Shown in pieces: positions 41,528 to 51,142 of a stretch of 64,000 bases of DNA (position 1 is its first letter; each line of letters opens with the position of its first letter). The stretch lies in the NCBI RefSeq assembly GCF_011762225.1, contig NZ_JAASQI010000007.1, positions 124,001 through 188,000 of the forward strand, read 5' to 3'. The notes beneath the pieces were generated by a model, which saw nothing but the letters and a program-made list of their open reading frames with translations, did not search any database and was not told the DNA's origin. This DNA is from Pseudochelatococcus lubricantis (GTDB lineage: Bacteria > Pseudomonadota > Alphaproteobacteria > Rhizobiales > Beijerinckiaceae). The position numbers were made by a program, and so were the translations under genes.

Positions 41528-42430
41528 CTACAACAGCACGAGGATCAGTATCCCCAGAACGATGAGAAGGCAGCCCGCCGCCTCGAACCGGTTGATCCGC
41601 TCGCGGAACACGAAGACGGTGAAGGCGAAGGCGAAGATCATCTCGACCTGCCCCAGCGCCTTGACGACGGCGGCCTGTTGCACGGTCATGGCCGTGAACC
41701 AGCACAGCGAGGCGGTAGCGCCGACGAAGCCGACGAACAGCGACGGTTTCCATGCCCGACGGATGCGAGCGAGTTCGTCCCGCTCCCGCCACAGCAGCCA
41801 GACCAGCATGGCGGCGGCCTGAAACAGGATGACGCAGGCCAGCGTGATGGTTGCCTGGACGATGAAGTTCGACCCGGCAAGCGACAGGGACGCGGCGCGG
41901 TAGGCCACTGCGCTGGCTGCGAAGGCGAGCCCGGACGTCAGGCCGATGGCGACGCTGCGCGTGCGGAGCGAGGTGAACAGCGACCGCAGGCTCACTTTCG
42001 TATGCGCGACCGAGATGAGCATGACGCCGAGCACGCTGATGGCGACGGCCGCCAGCGCGCCCACGGTCGGGACTTCCGCCAGCAGCACCCCGCCGAGGAT
42101 CACCGCCTGCGCGGGTTCGGTGCGTGAATACGCGGTACCGATGGCGAAATTGCGGAACGAGAACAGGTGCACGAGCAGATAGGTCGCAGCGATCTGCGTG
42201 AATCCTCCCACCGCCACCCAGCCGACGAACGCCGGATTGAACGCCGGGACCGCAGCACCCGTCACGCGCAGGACCAAGAAAAGATACAGCACGGCAAACG
42301 GCGCGCCGAATCCGAAGCGGACGAAGGTCGCCCCGGATGTGCCCATGACGCCCTTGAGATGCTTCTGCCCGGCCGATCTCAAATTCTGAAGAAACGCCGC
42401 AATAACGGTTGCTGGTATCCAGATATCCAT
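41528..42430 (-). CDS. EamA/DMT-superfamily permease
   Basis: 300 residues with ten hydrophobic segments in two five-helix repeats. The second EamA repeat shows ALGQVEMIFAFAFTVFVFRE before FEAAGCLLIVLGILIL. Drug/metabolite transporters of this type export amino acids or metabolites or take up small solutes, and the sequence does not decide. It stands alone, followed on the same strand 53 bases upstream by the AlkX-like gene. Confidence 0.87.
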   Translation of the reverse strand: MDIWIPATVIAAFLQNLRSAGQKHLKGVMGTSGATFVRFGFGAPFAVLYLFLVLRVTGAAVPAFNPAFVGWVAVGGFTQIAATYLLVHLFSFRNFAIGTAYSRTEPAQAVILGGVLLAEVPTVGALAAVAISVLGVMLISVAHTKVSLRSLFTSLRTRSVAIGLTSGLAFAASAVAYRAASLSLAGSNFIVQATITLACVILFQAAAMLVWLLWRERDELARIRRAWKPSLFVGFVGATASLCWFTAMTVQQAAVVKALGQVEMIFAFAFTVFVFRERINRFEAAGCLLIVLGILILVLL

Positions 42431-42483
42431 AGAACGAAAGTGCTTTCACGGCGGGAGAAGATGAACATCACAGGATTATATTA

Positions 42484-43695
42484 TCAAACCGGCCCGGTCG
42501 AGACCTCCGACAACCCCAGCCAATGGGCGAGCGACGCGAGTTCAACGCGGAGCGCGTCCCTCGTCTCCGGCGGAGCCTTCGGTTCGAGATGCACGGCGTG
42601 CACGAGAAGACGCGAAGCCTTGCGGTCGGACTTCAGGTCTACGCGCGCCACGAGCCTGTCGCCGAACAGAAAGGGCAGCACGTAATAGCCGTGCTGACGC
42701 TTCGCAGCCGGCACATAGATTTCGATCCTGTAGCGGAAGCCGAACAGGCGCTCGGTGCGCGTACGCTCCCAGACGAGCGGGTCGAACGGAGCGAGCAGCG
42801 CCTGAGCGTCGACCCGGCGCGGGCGGCGGGCCTCGTGATGCAGGAAGGCCGGGGGCCAGCCGGGAACTGCGACCGGGATCAGCACTTCCTCCTCGACCAG
42901 CGCCGCAATGGCGGCCTTCGCATCCTCCGGTCCGATGCGGAAATAGTCGCGCAATTCGCCCACCGTCGCGATGCCGAGGGCGCGTGCCGATCGCTCGATC
43001 AGGGAGCGGTGGGCCTCGGCCTCCGGCAGCGTCGGCAATGCGAGAACGGCCGGCTGGATCACCCTTTCCATGAGATCGTAGACGCGCTCGAAACTGCGTT
43101 GCCGCGTGGCGGTGGTGATATGGCCGGCATAGAAGAGCCATTCGAGCATGCGCTTGGAATCGCTCCACTCCCACCAGCCGGCGCGGCTCGACTCGAAGTC
43201 GGAGGCGGCAAGCGGCCCTTCCTGCCGGATGCGCTCCAGCGCCTTCATCGCCTCCTCGCGGCGCTCGCCCGCGAAGACACGCATGCCTGCATAGCCGGCC
43301 TCACCCCGGTCCGCCCGCGCCATGCGCCAGCGCAGGAGAGGATGGGTATCCAAAGGCAGCAGCGAGGCCTCGTGCGCCCAGTATTCGAAAAGCCGCCGCT
43401 CTTTCCGCTGCCCCCACGCCGCGCGGTCGAGAAGCGTCCGGTCGTAGGCACCTAGCCGCGAGAATGCGGGCAGGTAATGCGCCCGCGCGAGGACGTTGAC
43501 GCTGTCGATCTGATGCAGGCCCAGCCGCCCCACGACGCGGTGCAGATGGCCTTGATCGACGCGGACGGGACGCGCCGATCCGAACCCCTGGGCGGCAAGC
43601 GCGATGCGTCGTGCCTGTGCGACGCTGATCTCCCCGGTCTGTGGCGGCACGGCATCCCCGCGATCATTCGGCGCGGATCGCGCCCGGACAATCAT
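42484..43695 (-). CDS. Winged-helix DNA glycosylase, AlkX/YcaQ type
   Basis: 403 residues of the HTH_42 family. YcaQ/AlkX excises bulky and crosslinked alkylated bases. The catalytic-loop motif is Gln62-Ile63-Asp64 (LHQIDSVNVLARAHYLP), the Q-hydrophobic-D form of the AlkX subfamily as opposed to the QxQ form of AlkZ. FEYWAHEASLLP and PFDPLVWERTRTERLFGFRY are further family signatures. The ATG at 43695 gives the usual length, although the first 20 residues are not conserved. It is probably monocistronic or paired with the DMT gene downstream. Confidence 0.88.
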   Translation of the reverse strand: MIVRARSAPNDRGDAVPPQTGEISVAQARRIALAAQGFGSARPVRVDQGHLHRVVGRLGLHQIDSVNVLARAHYLPAFSRLGAYDRTLLDRAAWGQRKERRLFEYWAHEASLLPLDTHPLLRWRMARADRGEAGYAGMRVFAGERREEAMKALERIRQEGPLAASDFESSRAGWWEWSDSKRMLEWLFYAGHITTATRQRSFERVYDLMERVIQPAVLALPTLPEAEAHRSLIERSARALGIATVGELRDYFRIGPEDAKAAIAALVEEEVLIPVAVPGWPPAFLHHEARRPRRVDAQALLAPFDPLVWERTRTERLFGFRYRIEIYVPAAKRQHGYYVLPFLFGDRLVARVDLKSDRKASRLLVHAVHLEPKAPPETRDALRVELASLAHWLGLSEVSTGPV

Positions 43696-44048
43696 TCGAC
43701 AATAACCGATTCGTCCCGACCCGGGATCGCAGACTCCACCCGGATCCCGAGCCGTCCCGCATGAAACCGGTCGTCTTGCATTGCGAGGCTCGCCGGCTGC
43801 GGCGCTCGGACCGTGTCACCGGCCGGGCAGATGGTATGCCTGCCGAAAATAGGATCGGAAAGCGGGCATCTGCGGCGAAAGCTCCATGAAAGCTCCATGT
43901 CGCGCCGCCAGGCTAGCCCGACGTCCATGGCGGGAATCTGTCATCAAGTGTATTACTCTTCGGAGGTTCTGACTGGCTCGTTACCCCCCTCGATACGCCA
44001 CCCTCAGCAAACCGTCATCACCCAGATTCCGACATAGCTCCCGGAAAG
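43696..44048. other. Gene-free spacer
   Basis: 353 bases with no recognised coding, RNA or repeat feature. It should contain the promoter of the AlkX-like gene and the 3' end signals of the organosulfur operon. Confidence 0.5.
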
Positions 44049-45311
44049 TTACTCCTCCCGACCGCCTCTGTCCGGCGTATCGGATCGATGGGCCTTGCTG
44101 TCAAAAAGGGTAATGGGTGGCGCGATGCCCGCGAGGATGTACTGCCCGACGTCGCGCTCCCTGTAGCTGACCGGATCGCTCAGCGTATGGGTCCGAACGT
44201 TGCGCCAGAACCTGTCGAAACCATAGGAGGATGCCGTCGATCTTGCCCCCATCACCTCGAAAATCCGCGAGGTGACCTCGAGTGAGACTTCGGTCGCCAC
44301 GATCTTGGCCTGATAGACGTCGCAGGCGACTGCGGCCCTCTGGTCCGGATCGAGCGCGTACCCTGCGTCGCCCGCCCGCTGGAGGCGGTCCCCGATGTCA
44401 TCGGCAAACGCCTCCGCCGCACCCAGATGCGCCGAAAGGCGGCCGATCGTCGCCGCGATATAGGGGTCCTTCGTTGCCGAAGAAGCGATTGAACCGGGCC
44501 ACGGACGAGTATGCTCCTTGACATAAGCGACAGCGTGCGTCAGGGCCGCGCGCGCGGCGCCGAGATAGATATTCGAGAAGAACAGCTGGATCCTCGGCGT
44601 AGTAAGGTCGAGGTGGGACGGCGCATCGTCGGGCTGTGGCAGAATGATGTCCTCGTCGCGGACAGAGACATCGACGAAATCGACACTGCCGCTCATGGTG
44701 AGCCGCTGCCCGAGGTTGTCCCAGTCGTCGTTGATGGTCACGCCGGCACGGCTCGTCGGCACGGAAAGCTGAAGCCGGCGGGTCCCCTCCCCGTCACGCA
44801 GGACGGCTGCCAGCATCAGCCTGTCGGAGACGCCGGCGCCCGTGCAGAATGTCTTGCACCCCGACAGCGCATAACGATCGGGGGAAGCGCGTGACAACAC
44901 GAGATCGGGATCGCGCGGATTGACCGCCGCGCTCCACAGCAACCTGCGCGACGCCGTCTCCCTGATCAGCGCTGCCGTCACCTCGTCCGTGCGGCCGAAT
45001 AGGGATGTCGCCTGAACGTAGTGATTTCCCAGGATCTGGGCAATCGACATGTCCCCCTCGGCGACGGTGCGCAGGATGCGGAACGCCTGCCGCCAGTTGC
45101 CCCCGCCCCCTCCCACCGTACACGGATGGAGGAAGGCGAGCAGCCCTGCCTGACGCAACAGCCCGATTTCGCCATGCGGGGGAGCGGTCTGCCGCTCGCG
45201 GGCGTTGGCGGTTTCCGCAAGGCGGACCGCTACCTGGCGCGCGCGGTCAAGGGCGCCGGCGAAACCGGCTCCATTATCGGCACCGTCGGCGGAATCGCAT
45301 TCCCGGCTCAT
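44049..45311 (-). CDS. Acyl-CoA-dehydrogenase-like flavoprotein monooxygenase (DszC/SfnC type)
   Basis: 420 residues. N-terminal helices include GEIGLLRQAGLLAFLHPCTV and VAEGDMSIAQILGNHYVQ. The middle FMN-binding beta domain includes YALSGCKTFCTGAGVSDRLM and GVTINDDWDNLGQRLTMSGS. The C-terminal helical bundle includes RIFEVMGARSTASSYGFDRF. This pattern is that of reduced-flavin-dependent monooxygenases such as DszC and SfnC, not beta-oxidation enzymes; the acyl-CoA catalytic Glu is absent. It overlaps the solute-binding gene by four bases in an operon with an LLM monooxygenase, consistent with oxidation of an organosulfur compound as a sulfur source. Confidence 0.83.
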   Translation of the reverse strand: MSRECDSADGADNGAGFAGALDRARQVAVRLAETANARERQTAPPHGEIGLLRQAGLLAFLHPCTVGGGGGNWRQAFRILRTVAEGDMSIAQILGNHYVQATSLFGRTDEVTAALIRETASRRLLWSAAVNPRDPDLVLSRASPDRYALSGCKTFCTGAGVSDRLMLAAVLRDGEGTRRLQLSVPTSRAGVTINDDWDNLGQRLTMSGSVDFVDVSVRDEDIILPQPDDAPSHLDLTTPRIQLFFSNIYLGAARAALTHAVAYVKEHTRPWPGSIASSATKDPYIAATIGRLSAHLGAAEAFADDIGDRLQRAGDAGYALDPDQRAAVACDVYQAKIVATEVSLEVTSRIFEVMGARSTASSYGFDRFWRNVRTHTLSDPVSYRERDVGQYILAGIAPPITLFDSKAHRSDTPDRGGREE

Positions 45312-46930
45312 TCTTTTATGAACACATCGGCCAGATTGCCGCGCAATCCGTCCGCGGTAACGGTGTGGTCGTGGACTTTCCTGTTGAACAAGGTTACCTG
45401 CTTGACGGTGATTGTGTTGATGAGCGGGATTTCGCGGGCAACGATCTGCTGGAACCGTGCGAAGAGATCATAGCGCTTCTTTTCGTCAGGTTCGATAGCG
45501 GCGGTTTCCAGCAGGGCATCCACTTCGCTATTGGCGTAGTGCGAGGCGTTCGAGAACGGCACGCCCTTGACGAAGCTCTTGCTCCAGTAACCGCGCTGCA
45601 CGCCGACCGTCGGGTCGAAGGTATTGCTCAGGCCGTTGCTGACGAAGTCGAAATCGCGGTCCGTATAGACGCGCTTGATCCAGGCACTGAGATCCTGGGA
45701 GCGGATGGTGACGTCGATGCCGATCCGGGCGAGGTTGTTCTTGAGATAGGCCGCGAGATTCTGGAACTCCGATCCATAGGGCAGGTAGTCGTGCGTGATG
45801 CGAAAACGCACGCCGTCCGGCCCCCGTGGATAGCCGGCCTCGTTCAGAAGCGCATTGGCCTTGTCCAGATCGAAGGGATAGGTCTCTACACCGTCGTAGT
45901 AGAAGCGTTTCAGCAACGGGCTGATCGGCGACGGCGCCACGATGCCGTAGCCATTGTAGACAACATCGAGGATGGTCTGGCGATCGATGGCATGGGCGAT
46001 TGCCTGGCGCACCCGCAAGTCCTTGAAATAAGGCTTGTCCAGATTGAACTCCAGCTGGTGCTGATTGGGGCTGTAGCTGTAGCCGTCCTGCGTATACGCG
46101 ATATGCGGCAGCGCCTGAAGCCGCTTGATCTCGGAGAGCGCCACCGGATTTTCGCTCGCGACCAGCAGTTCTCCGGTTTCGAGTGCCGCCGTGCGGGCGT
46201 TGATATCCGCGATGAAGCGTGCGACGAGACGATCGACATACGGCTTCGGCTGGTCCCAGTAATCCGGATTGCGTTCGAATACCGCGCTGGTGCCACGTTC
46301 CCACGCCCTGAAGATATAGGCGCCGGTACCGATCGGCGATAGGCTGGCCGGATTCTTGGCCGGGCTGTCGAGGCTGTCGTAGACATGGGCCGCGACGATT
46401 GGGGACTCCGCCGCCGAAAGCGCATAGAGAAGATAGGGTGCGGGCTGGGAAAGCGCGATTTCGACGGTATGGTCGTCGGGGGCCCTCAGAGCCTCGACGT
46501 TGGCGAAGGTCTGCTTGCCGCGTGGGTGCCACGCTTTGAGCAGCTCGATCGACCGCACCACGTCGACGGCCCGGAACGGCTTTCCGTCGTGCCAGCGGAC
46601 GCCTTCCCGCAGGGAAAACGTGTAGAGCTTTCCATCGGGCGACACGGTCCAGCCCGTGGCGAGCTGCGGTTGCGGGGTCAGATCGAAATCGTATTTGAGC
46701 AAGCCCTCGTGCACCTTCGAGCTGACCCTCTGCTCGGCGCCTGATGTCGTCGCGATGCTGACGAGGGATGTCGGTTCCGGGTAGACGAGGAAGGTCAGCG
46801 TCCCGCCATGGACGGGCGCGGCCGCGTCGTCGGCGAACACGACGGAAGGAACCCCGAGAGACGCAAGCAGGGTCACGGAAAGACTGGACTGAAGAAGCTC
46901 GCGGCGGCTTCGTGAAAATGTGCTGCTCAT
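45308..46930 (-). CDS. Family-5 ABC solute-binding protein (dipeptide/nickel type), Tat-exported
   Basis: 540 residues. The N-terminus SRSRRELLQSSLSVTLLASL is a twin-arginine signal ending at VVFADD. Family-5 features include VHEGLLKYDFDLTPQPQLAT, GKLYTFSLREGVRWHDGKPF and LRVRQAIAHAIDRQTILDVV. The start at 46930 was chosen for its AGGTGA ribosome site; a GTG at 46960 overlapping the LLM stop is an alternative. No permease or ATPase of the same family is adjacent, so it is an orphan binding protein between two monooxygenases. Its ligand is probably the compound they oxidise. Confidence 0.85.
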   Translation of the reverse strand: MSSTFSRSRRELLQSSLSVTLLASLGVPSVVFADDAAAPVHGGTLTFLVYPEPTSLVSIATTSGAEQRVSSKVHEGLLKYDFDLTPQPQLATGWTVSPDGKLYTFSLREGVRWHDGKPFRAVDVVRSIELLKAWHPRGKQTFANVEALRAPDDHTVEIALSQPAPYLLYALSAAESPIVAAHVYDSLDSPAKNPASLSPIGTGAYIFRAWERGTSAVFERNPDYWDQPKPYVDRLVARFIADINARTAALETGELLVASENPVALSEIKRLQALPHIAYTQDGYSYSPNQHQLEFNLDKPYFKDLRVRQAIAHAIDRQTILDVVYNGYGIVAPSPISPLLKRFYYDGVETYPFDLDKANALLNEAGYPRGPDGVRFRITHDYLPYGSEFQNLAAYLKNNLARIGIDVTIRSQDLSAWIKRVYTDRDFDFVSNGLSNTFDPTVGVQRGYWSKSFVKGVPFSNASHYANSEVDALLETAAIEPDEKKRYDLFARFQQIVAREIPLINTITVKQVTLFNRKVHDHTVTADGLRGNLADVFIKE

Positions 46931-46956
46931 GCTGTCACCTGATTTTCGTGTTGACG

Positions 46957-48306
46957 TCACGCCACCTGACGGTCGATGGACGTGAAATGTTCTTTTCGGG
47001 GAATGCCGAGATGACTACGCAATGTCGATCCGGCGTATTCCTTCCTGAACAGACCCCTTTCCTGAAGGATCGGAACGACCTGCGACGCAAACTTCTCGAA
47101 ATGTTGCGGGTAGAGCGCGGGCAGGACGATGAACCCGTCGGCGCCGCCGGCCCTGAACCATTGCTCCATGACCCCGGCAACCGTCTCCGGCGTCCCGATG
47201 ACCGTGTGATGGCCCCGCGCACCCGCGATCGCGGTATATGTCTGGCGTATCGTGAGCCGACCGGATCGCGCGATGCCACGGATGAGCTCGAGACGGCTCT
47301 GAATGGCGTTGCTCCCGCCGAGTTCCGGCAGGGGCGCATCGGGAGACAGGCCGGACAGGTCGACGCCGCCCAGCAGCCGCGAGAGCATGGCCATTCCCAC
47401 TTCGGGATCAATCAGCCCCTGCAGCTCTGCGAACGCGCGTTGCGCCTCCTCCTCCGTGTCCCCGACCACGGGCATGAGGCCGGGCAGCACTTTCAGCGCG
47501 TCGGCGGGGCGACCCGCCTTCTCCACCTGCTGCCGCAAGCCTGTGCGGAAGGCGATAGCGGATTCCAGATTGGGCTGGGCGGTGAAGACGACATCGGCCG
47601 TTCTCGCCGCGAGCTTCTGTCCCGCTGCGGACGACCCTGCCTGCACGATCACCGGATGCCCCTGCGGGGAACGGGCGATGTTAAGCGGTCCCTCGACGGC
47701 AAAGTGTTCGTCCCGGTAGCCGGCGGGGAATACGCGCTGGGGATCGAAATACTGTCCGCCCGCCTTGTCGGCTGTGAATGCGTCGTCGGACCAGCTGTCC
47801 CAGAGTTTCCTCACGACATCGACGTAGGACTCGGCGCGCGCATATCGTTCGGCATGCGGCAGGTGCTCGTCGAAGCCGACGTTGCGTGCCTCCGCCACGG
47901 ATACGGAAGTGACGAGGTTCCAGGCCGCGCGCCCGCCGCCGAGATGGTCCAGGGAGGCGAACTGCCGCGCAACGTGAAAAGGCGCCGTGTATGACGTGGA
48001 CGCAGTTGCCGCAAGGCCGATACGCTCAGTATGCACGGCAAGCGCGGATAGGAGCGTCAATGGCTCCAGATGGACACCGTGCCCCATTCGGCTGGTGATG
48101 TGTGGCCCTTGTTCGAAATTGCGCACTGCAAGGCCGTCTGCAAGAAAGACCATATCGAACCGGGATTCCTCGGCTGCCCGGACGACCGCAAGCTGCGTGC
48201 GGAAATCCATCCCGGCCAGGGAACTGCTTCCGGGATGCCGCCATGCGGCAAGGTGGTGGCCCGGCCCGCGCAGGAACAACCCGAGATGTATCATTCGTTC
48301 CGCCAA
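46957..48306 (-). CDS. LLM-class flavin-dependent monooxygenase (NtaA/SnaA/DszA type)
   Basis: 449 residues. Luciferase-like TIM barrel using reduced flavin supplied by a separate reductase. Signatures are LFLRGPGHHLAAWRHPGSS near the start, FDMVFLADGLAV, LGGGRAAWNLVTSVSVAEARN near residues 130-150, and SPQGHPVIVQAGSS. The NtaA/SnaA/DszA subgroup includes dibenzothiophene-sulfone and nitrilotriacetate monooxygenases. It is the first gene of a three-gene operon with a solute-binding protein and a DszC/SfnC-like flavoprotein, which supports organosulfur use. No flavin reductase gene is present in the operon. Confidence 0.9.
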   Translation of the reverse strand: MAERMIHLGLFLRGPGHHLAAWRHPGSSSLAGMDFRTQLAVVRAAEESRFDMVFLADGLAVRNFEQGPHITSRMGHGVHLEPLTLLSALAVHTERIGLAATASTSYTAPFHVARQFASLDHLGGGRAAWNLVTSVSVAEARNVGFDEHLPHAERYARAESYVDVVRKLWDSWSDDAFTADKAGGQYFDPQRVFPAGYRDEHFAVEGPLNIARSPQGHPVIVQAGSSAAGQKLAARTADVVFTAQPNLESAIAFRTGLRQQVEKAGRPADALKVLPGLMPVVGDTEEEAQRAFAELQGLIDPEVGMAMLSRLLGGVDLSGLSPDAPLPELGGSNAIQSRLELIRGIARSGRLTIRQTYTAIAGARGHHTVIGTPETVAGVMEQWFRAGGADGFIVLPALYPQHFEKFASQVVPILQERGLFRKEYAGSTLRSHLGIPRKEHFTSIDRQVA

Positions 48307-48643
48307 TCCCGTCTCCCACTACATCCCGAAAGGCCAAAGCACAGCCCGCCCCAGCTCCGGAAAGCGGCTTGCAGCCACGCCTCGCAGCGGACAGACAATC
48401 AGGGGGCGTCAACCAGCAATCATTATTTTCGTGGGGAGCCGGGCGCTCAAACCAAAATTTCTATCGGTGCAGAAATTATACTTTCTTGCCGGCAAGCGAC
48501 GCGCACGTCTACTCAGGGCCGACGATAGCGGCATCCGTGTCACCCTCTTCCAGCTCCACGTCAGGCTCCCGGCACCCGTGGCCCGGCGCTGTCCACGACG
48601 GTTGCCGACAGTTCAGCGCTGACAGTATGGAACAATCCAGACG
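48307..48643. promoter_or_regulatory. Divergent control region of the organosulfur genes
   Basis: 337 gene-free bases between divergent starts. Contains a 22-base dyad AATTTCT-N8-AGAAATT (48456-48477) in an AT-rich patch, a candidate operator for both directions. No other feature is recognised. Confidence 0.5.
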
Positions 48644-50059
48644 ATGACGGCAGTCTCATTCCCTGAACCGCTCTTTCACGACATTCCTTTCTCCGTCGCC
48701 GTCGTCGGCGGCGGGTTTACCGGAACCGTATTTGCCATCAAGTACCTTGCCGTCGCGCGGCGCCCCGTCACCATCGCCATCGTGGAGCCGCGCGAGATGC
48801 TCGGCGGCGGCGTGGCGTATTCCACACGCGATGACGTCCATCTCATGAATGCGCCCGCGACCGTATTCGGCATTGACAGGAGCGATCCCGAGGGATTTTC
48901 ACGCTGGCTGGAAACGGCATGTGGTACGGAGCGGCTTTCGGAATGGACCGTCGCCGGCGAAGCCTATCCACCGCGCCGGCTTTACGGCGCGTACGTGCGC
49001 TCGGAACTCGAACGCACGGCCACGACTGCCCGCGCCACGGTCCGGCACATCAGGGATGTCGTGACAGACCTGGAGCTGGGCGCGGATGCCGCCACTCTCC
49101 ATCTTGCCGAAGGCGGAAAGCTATCCGCGCGACAGGTCGTCCTCGCAGTTGGCGTGACCTCGGCAAGACCCGCGTTCGTGACCGGGGAGGCCGGCGCTCA
49201 CCCCGGCTACGTGGCCGACCCGTGGGAACACGGGGTGCTGGACCGGCTGGCGCGGAGCGGAAAAATCGTCACGATCGGCACCGGACTAACGATGCTGGAT
49301 GTCGCCGCGTCCCTTGAACGGGCCGGGTTCGGAGGAGAACTCGTCGCCATCTCCCGCAGCGGTCTGGTTTCGGAGGGCCGCCGCAAGGTCGTCAGCCTTC
49401 CGGTTCTGGCCGAAAACGAAGAAGCGCCCGACAGGCTGGTCCCTTTCCTGCGGCAGGTGCAGATCATGCGGCATTCCCTTGCTGCGTCCGGCGGCGATTG
49501 GCAATCGCTCGTACCAGCGATCAAAGCCCAGATACCCGGGCTCTGGCGGCGCGGGTCATCCCGCGAGCGCCGCAACTTCCTGCGGTTCCTGCGCAGGTTC
49601 TGGGAAACTGCACTGCATCGCGCCGCACCCCAGACGGCGGCAGCCGTCGAGCGCTCGCTGGCGAGAGGGCGACTCACGACGTTGAGTGGCCGCATCGTAT
49701 CGGTTTCGGTCACCAGTAGCGGCGCCCTACAGATCTCGTTGAGGCAGCGCTCCGACGGATCCGCTGTCATCATCGAGGCCGACGCCGTGGTGAATTGCTC
49801 CGGTCCCCGCCACGATATTAGCGACGCATCTCAGCCCGCGCTCGTCCGCAACCTGCTTGGAAGAGGGCTGATCGTGCCCGGCCCGGAACAGTTCGGGCTC
49901 CTGGCAACCCCGGATGGCCGGGTGATCGATCGCAACGGAAATGTCAGTGATCGTCTGAGTGCCATCGGCCCGCTGATGCGCGGGATTCACTGGGAGTCGA
50001 ATGGCGCCATCGAATGTCTCGATCAGGCCATCGGCGTCGCGGAAAGGCTCGCCCGGTAA
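48644..50059 (+). CDS. FAD/NAD(P)-binding protein (PF13454 type)
   Basis: 471 residues. The dinucleotide-binding motif VAVVGGGFTGTVFAIKYL is at about residues 18-35. EPREMLGGGVAYSTRDDVHL followed by MNAPATVFGID is the hallmark of the FAD-NAD(P)-binding family. A second Rossmann motif VTIGTGLTMLDVAASL lies near 208. Relatives act as flavoprotein oxidoreductases or N-hydroxylating/sulfur-oxidising enzymes of uncertain role. It is divergent from the LLM-SBP-DszC operon and shares its control region, so it may belong to the same organosulfur response. It converges with the LysR gene at 50114. Confidence 0.82.
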   Translation: MTAVSFPEPLFHDIPFSVAVVGGGFTGTVFAIKYLAVARRPVTIAIVEPREMLGGGVAYSTRDDVHLMNAPATVFGIDRSDPEGFSRWLETACGTERLSEWTVAGEAYPPRRLYGAYVRSELERTATTARATVRHIRDVVTDLELGADAATLHLAEGGKLSARQVVLAVGVTSARPAFVTGEAGAHPGYVADPWEHGVLDRLARSGKIVTIGTGLTMLDVAASLERAGFGGELVAISRSGLVSEGRRKVVSLPVLAENEEAPDRLVPFLRQVQIMRHSLAASGGDWQSLVPAIKAQIPGLWRRGSSRERRNFLRFLRRFWETALHRAAPQTAAAVERSLARGRLTTLSGRIVSVSVTSSGALQISLRQRSDGSAVIIEADAVVNCSGPRHDISDASQPALVRNLLGRGLIVPGPEQFGLLATPDGRVIDRNGNVSDRLSAIGPLMRGIHWESNGAIECLDQAIGVAERLAR

Positions 50060-50113
50060 GCCGGCGCACGCGCGGAGGTAATGATCGGGGTCCGGATATT
50101 CATCCGGCGCACC

Positions 50114-51097
50114 TCAGTACGCAGGCGAGTGATGAAGCGCTTCGGACTTCAGCCATTTCCTGAACGTCTGCACGCGGCGAATTTGCGACTTCTGCTTCGT
50201 GGTAACGAAGTAGTAGGAAAAGTTGACGCCTGCCGTCTCGCCGAACGGGACAACAAGCCGGCCGGCATCCAGATCCGCCTGCGCCAGACGAGATTTTGCC
50301 AGCGCTATGCCCATGCCCGCCACCGCGGCGTCGATGGCCAGCGCTGAGAGGTTGAAGTGCGGGCCGCTGTCACCGGGCAAGATGCCGACACCGTGCCGGC
50401 CGAGCCAGACTCCCCAGCTGACGCTGCCGTCCTCGTTCTCTGACGAGTCGTCGTGAATCAGGGGGACCGTGCGAACAATCTCCCCGATAGACAGATTGTG
50501 TATCTTCGCATGCAGCGAAGGACTGCACACCGGCACGATGGATTCCGAGAGAATGAGTTCGGAAGCGAGATTCCGGCATATGCCGGAACTGAATCGGATG
50601 GCGCAGTCGATGTTATCGTCCGAAAAGCTGCCGAGCGTCAGGCTGGAGTCCAGTTGGATTTCGAGATCGGGATGCTTGCTGCGCAGCCCCGCCAGCCTGG
50701 GAACGAGCCACTTGTAGGCGAAGGACGGCGTCACGGAGACGCGTAGCGGCCCTTCAACGGCGATCCGCGTTACATGTTCCACGCCGTCCGAGATCAGGTG
50801 AAAGGCCTCCTCCAGATAAGGATACAGCGCCTCTCCTATCTCGGTGATCTGCAAACGGTTGCCATCACGGACGAACAGCTGCGCCCCGAGATGATCTTCG
50901 AGCGCCCGGATCTGCATGCCCACGGCGGCCGGCGTCACGTAGAGCTTGTCGCTCGCATTCTTGAATGAAAGCTCACGCGCCACGACGACGAACGTACGCA
51001 ACGCGGTGAGCGGCGGCAGCTTCGACAGGGAGGGCGGACGAAGCCTCGACGGGCCGGAATGATTTTTCGTGAACGCCGCAATGTGTGAGATTGCCAT
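50114..51097 (-). CDS. LysR-family regulator (GcvA type)
   Basis: 327 residues. The GcvA-like HTH is PPLTALRTFVVVARELSFKN then VTPAAVGMQIRALEDHLG, at about residues 27-75. The effector domain includes GPLRVSVTPSFAYKWLVPRL. ATG 51097 was chosen over GTG 51142, and neither has a strong ribosome site. It is divergent from the first flavoprotein-transporter module, with a 540-base gap, and is the only regulator near either module. It may therefore control both. Confidence 0.83.
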   Translation of the reverse strand: MAISHIAAFTKNHSGPSRLRPPSLSKLPPLTALRTFVVVARELSFKNASDKLYVTPAAVGMQIRALEDHLGAQLFVRDGNRLQITEIGEALYPYLEEAFHLISDGVEHVTRIAVEGPLRVSVTPSFAYKWLVPRLAGLRSKHPDLEIQLDSSLTLGSFSDDNIDCAIRFSSGICRNLASELILSESIVPVCSPSLHAKIHNLSIGEIVRTVPLIHDDSSENEDGSVSWGVWLGRHGVGILPGDSGPHFNLSALAIDAAVAGMGIALAKSRLAQADLDAGRLVVPFGETAGVNFSYYFVTTKQKSQIRRVQTFRKWLKSEALHHSPAY

Positions 51098-51142
51098 CTG
51101 AATGCGCCAGTCTGGTCGATGCCAATAACGGAAGCTTCCCAC

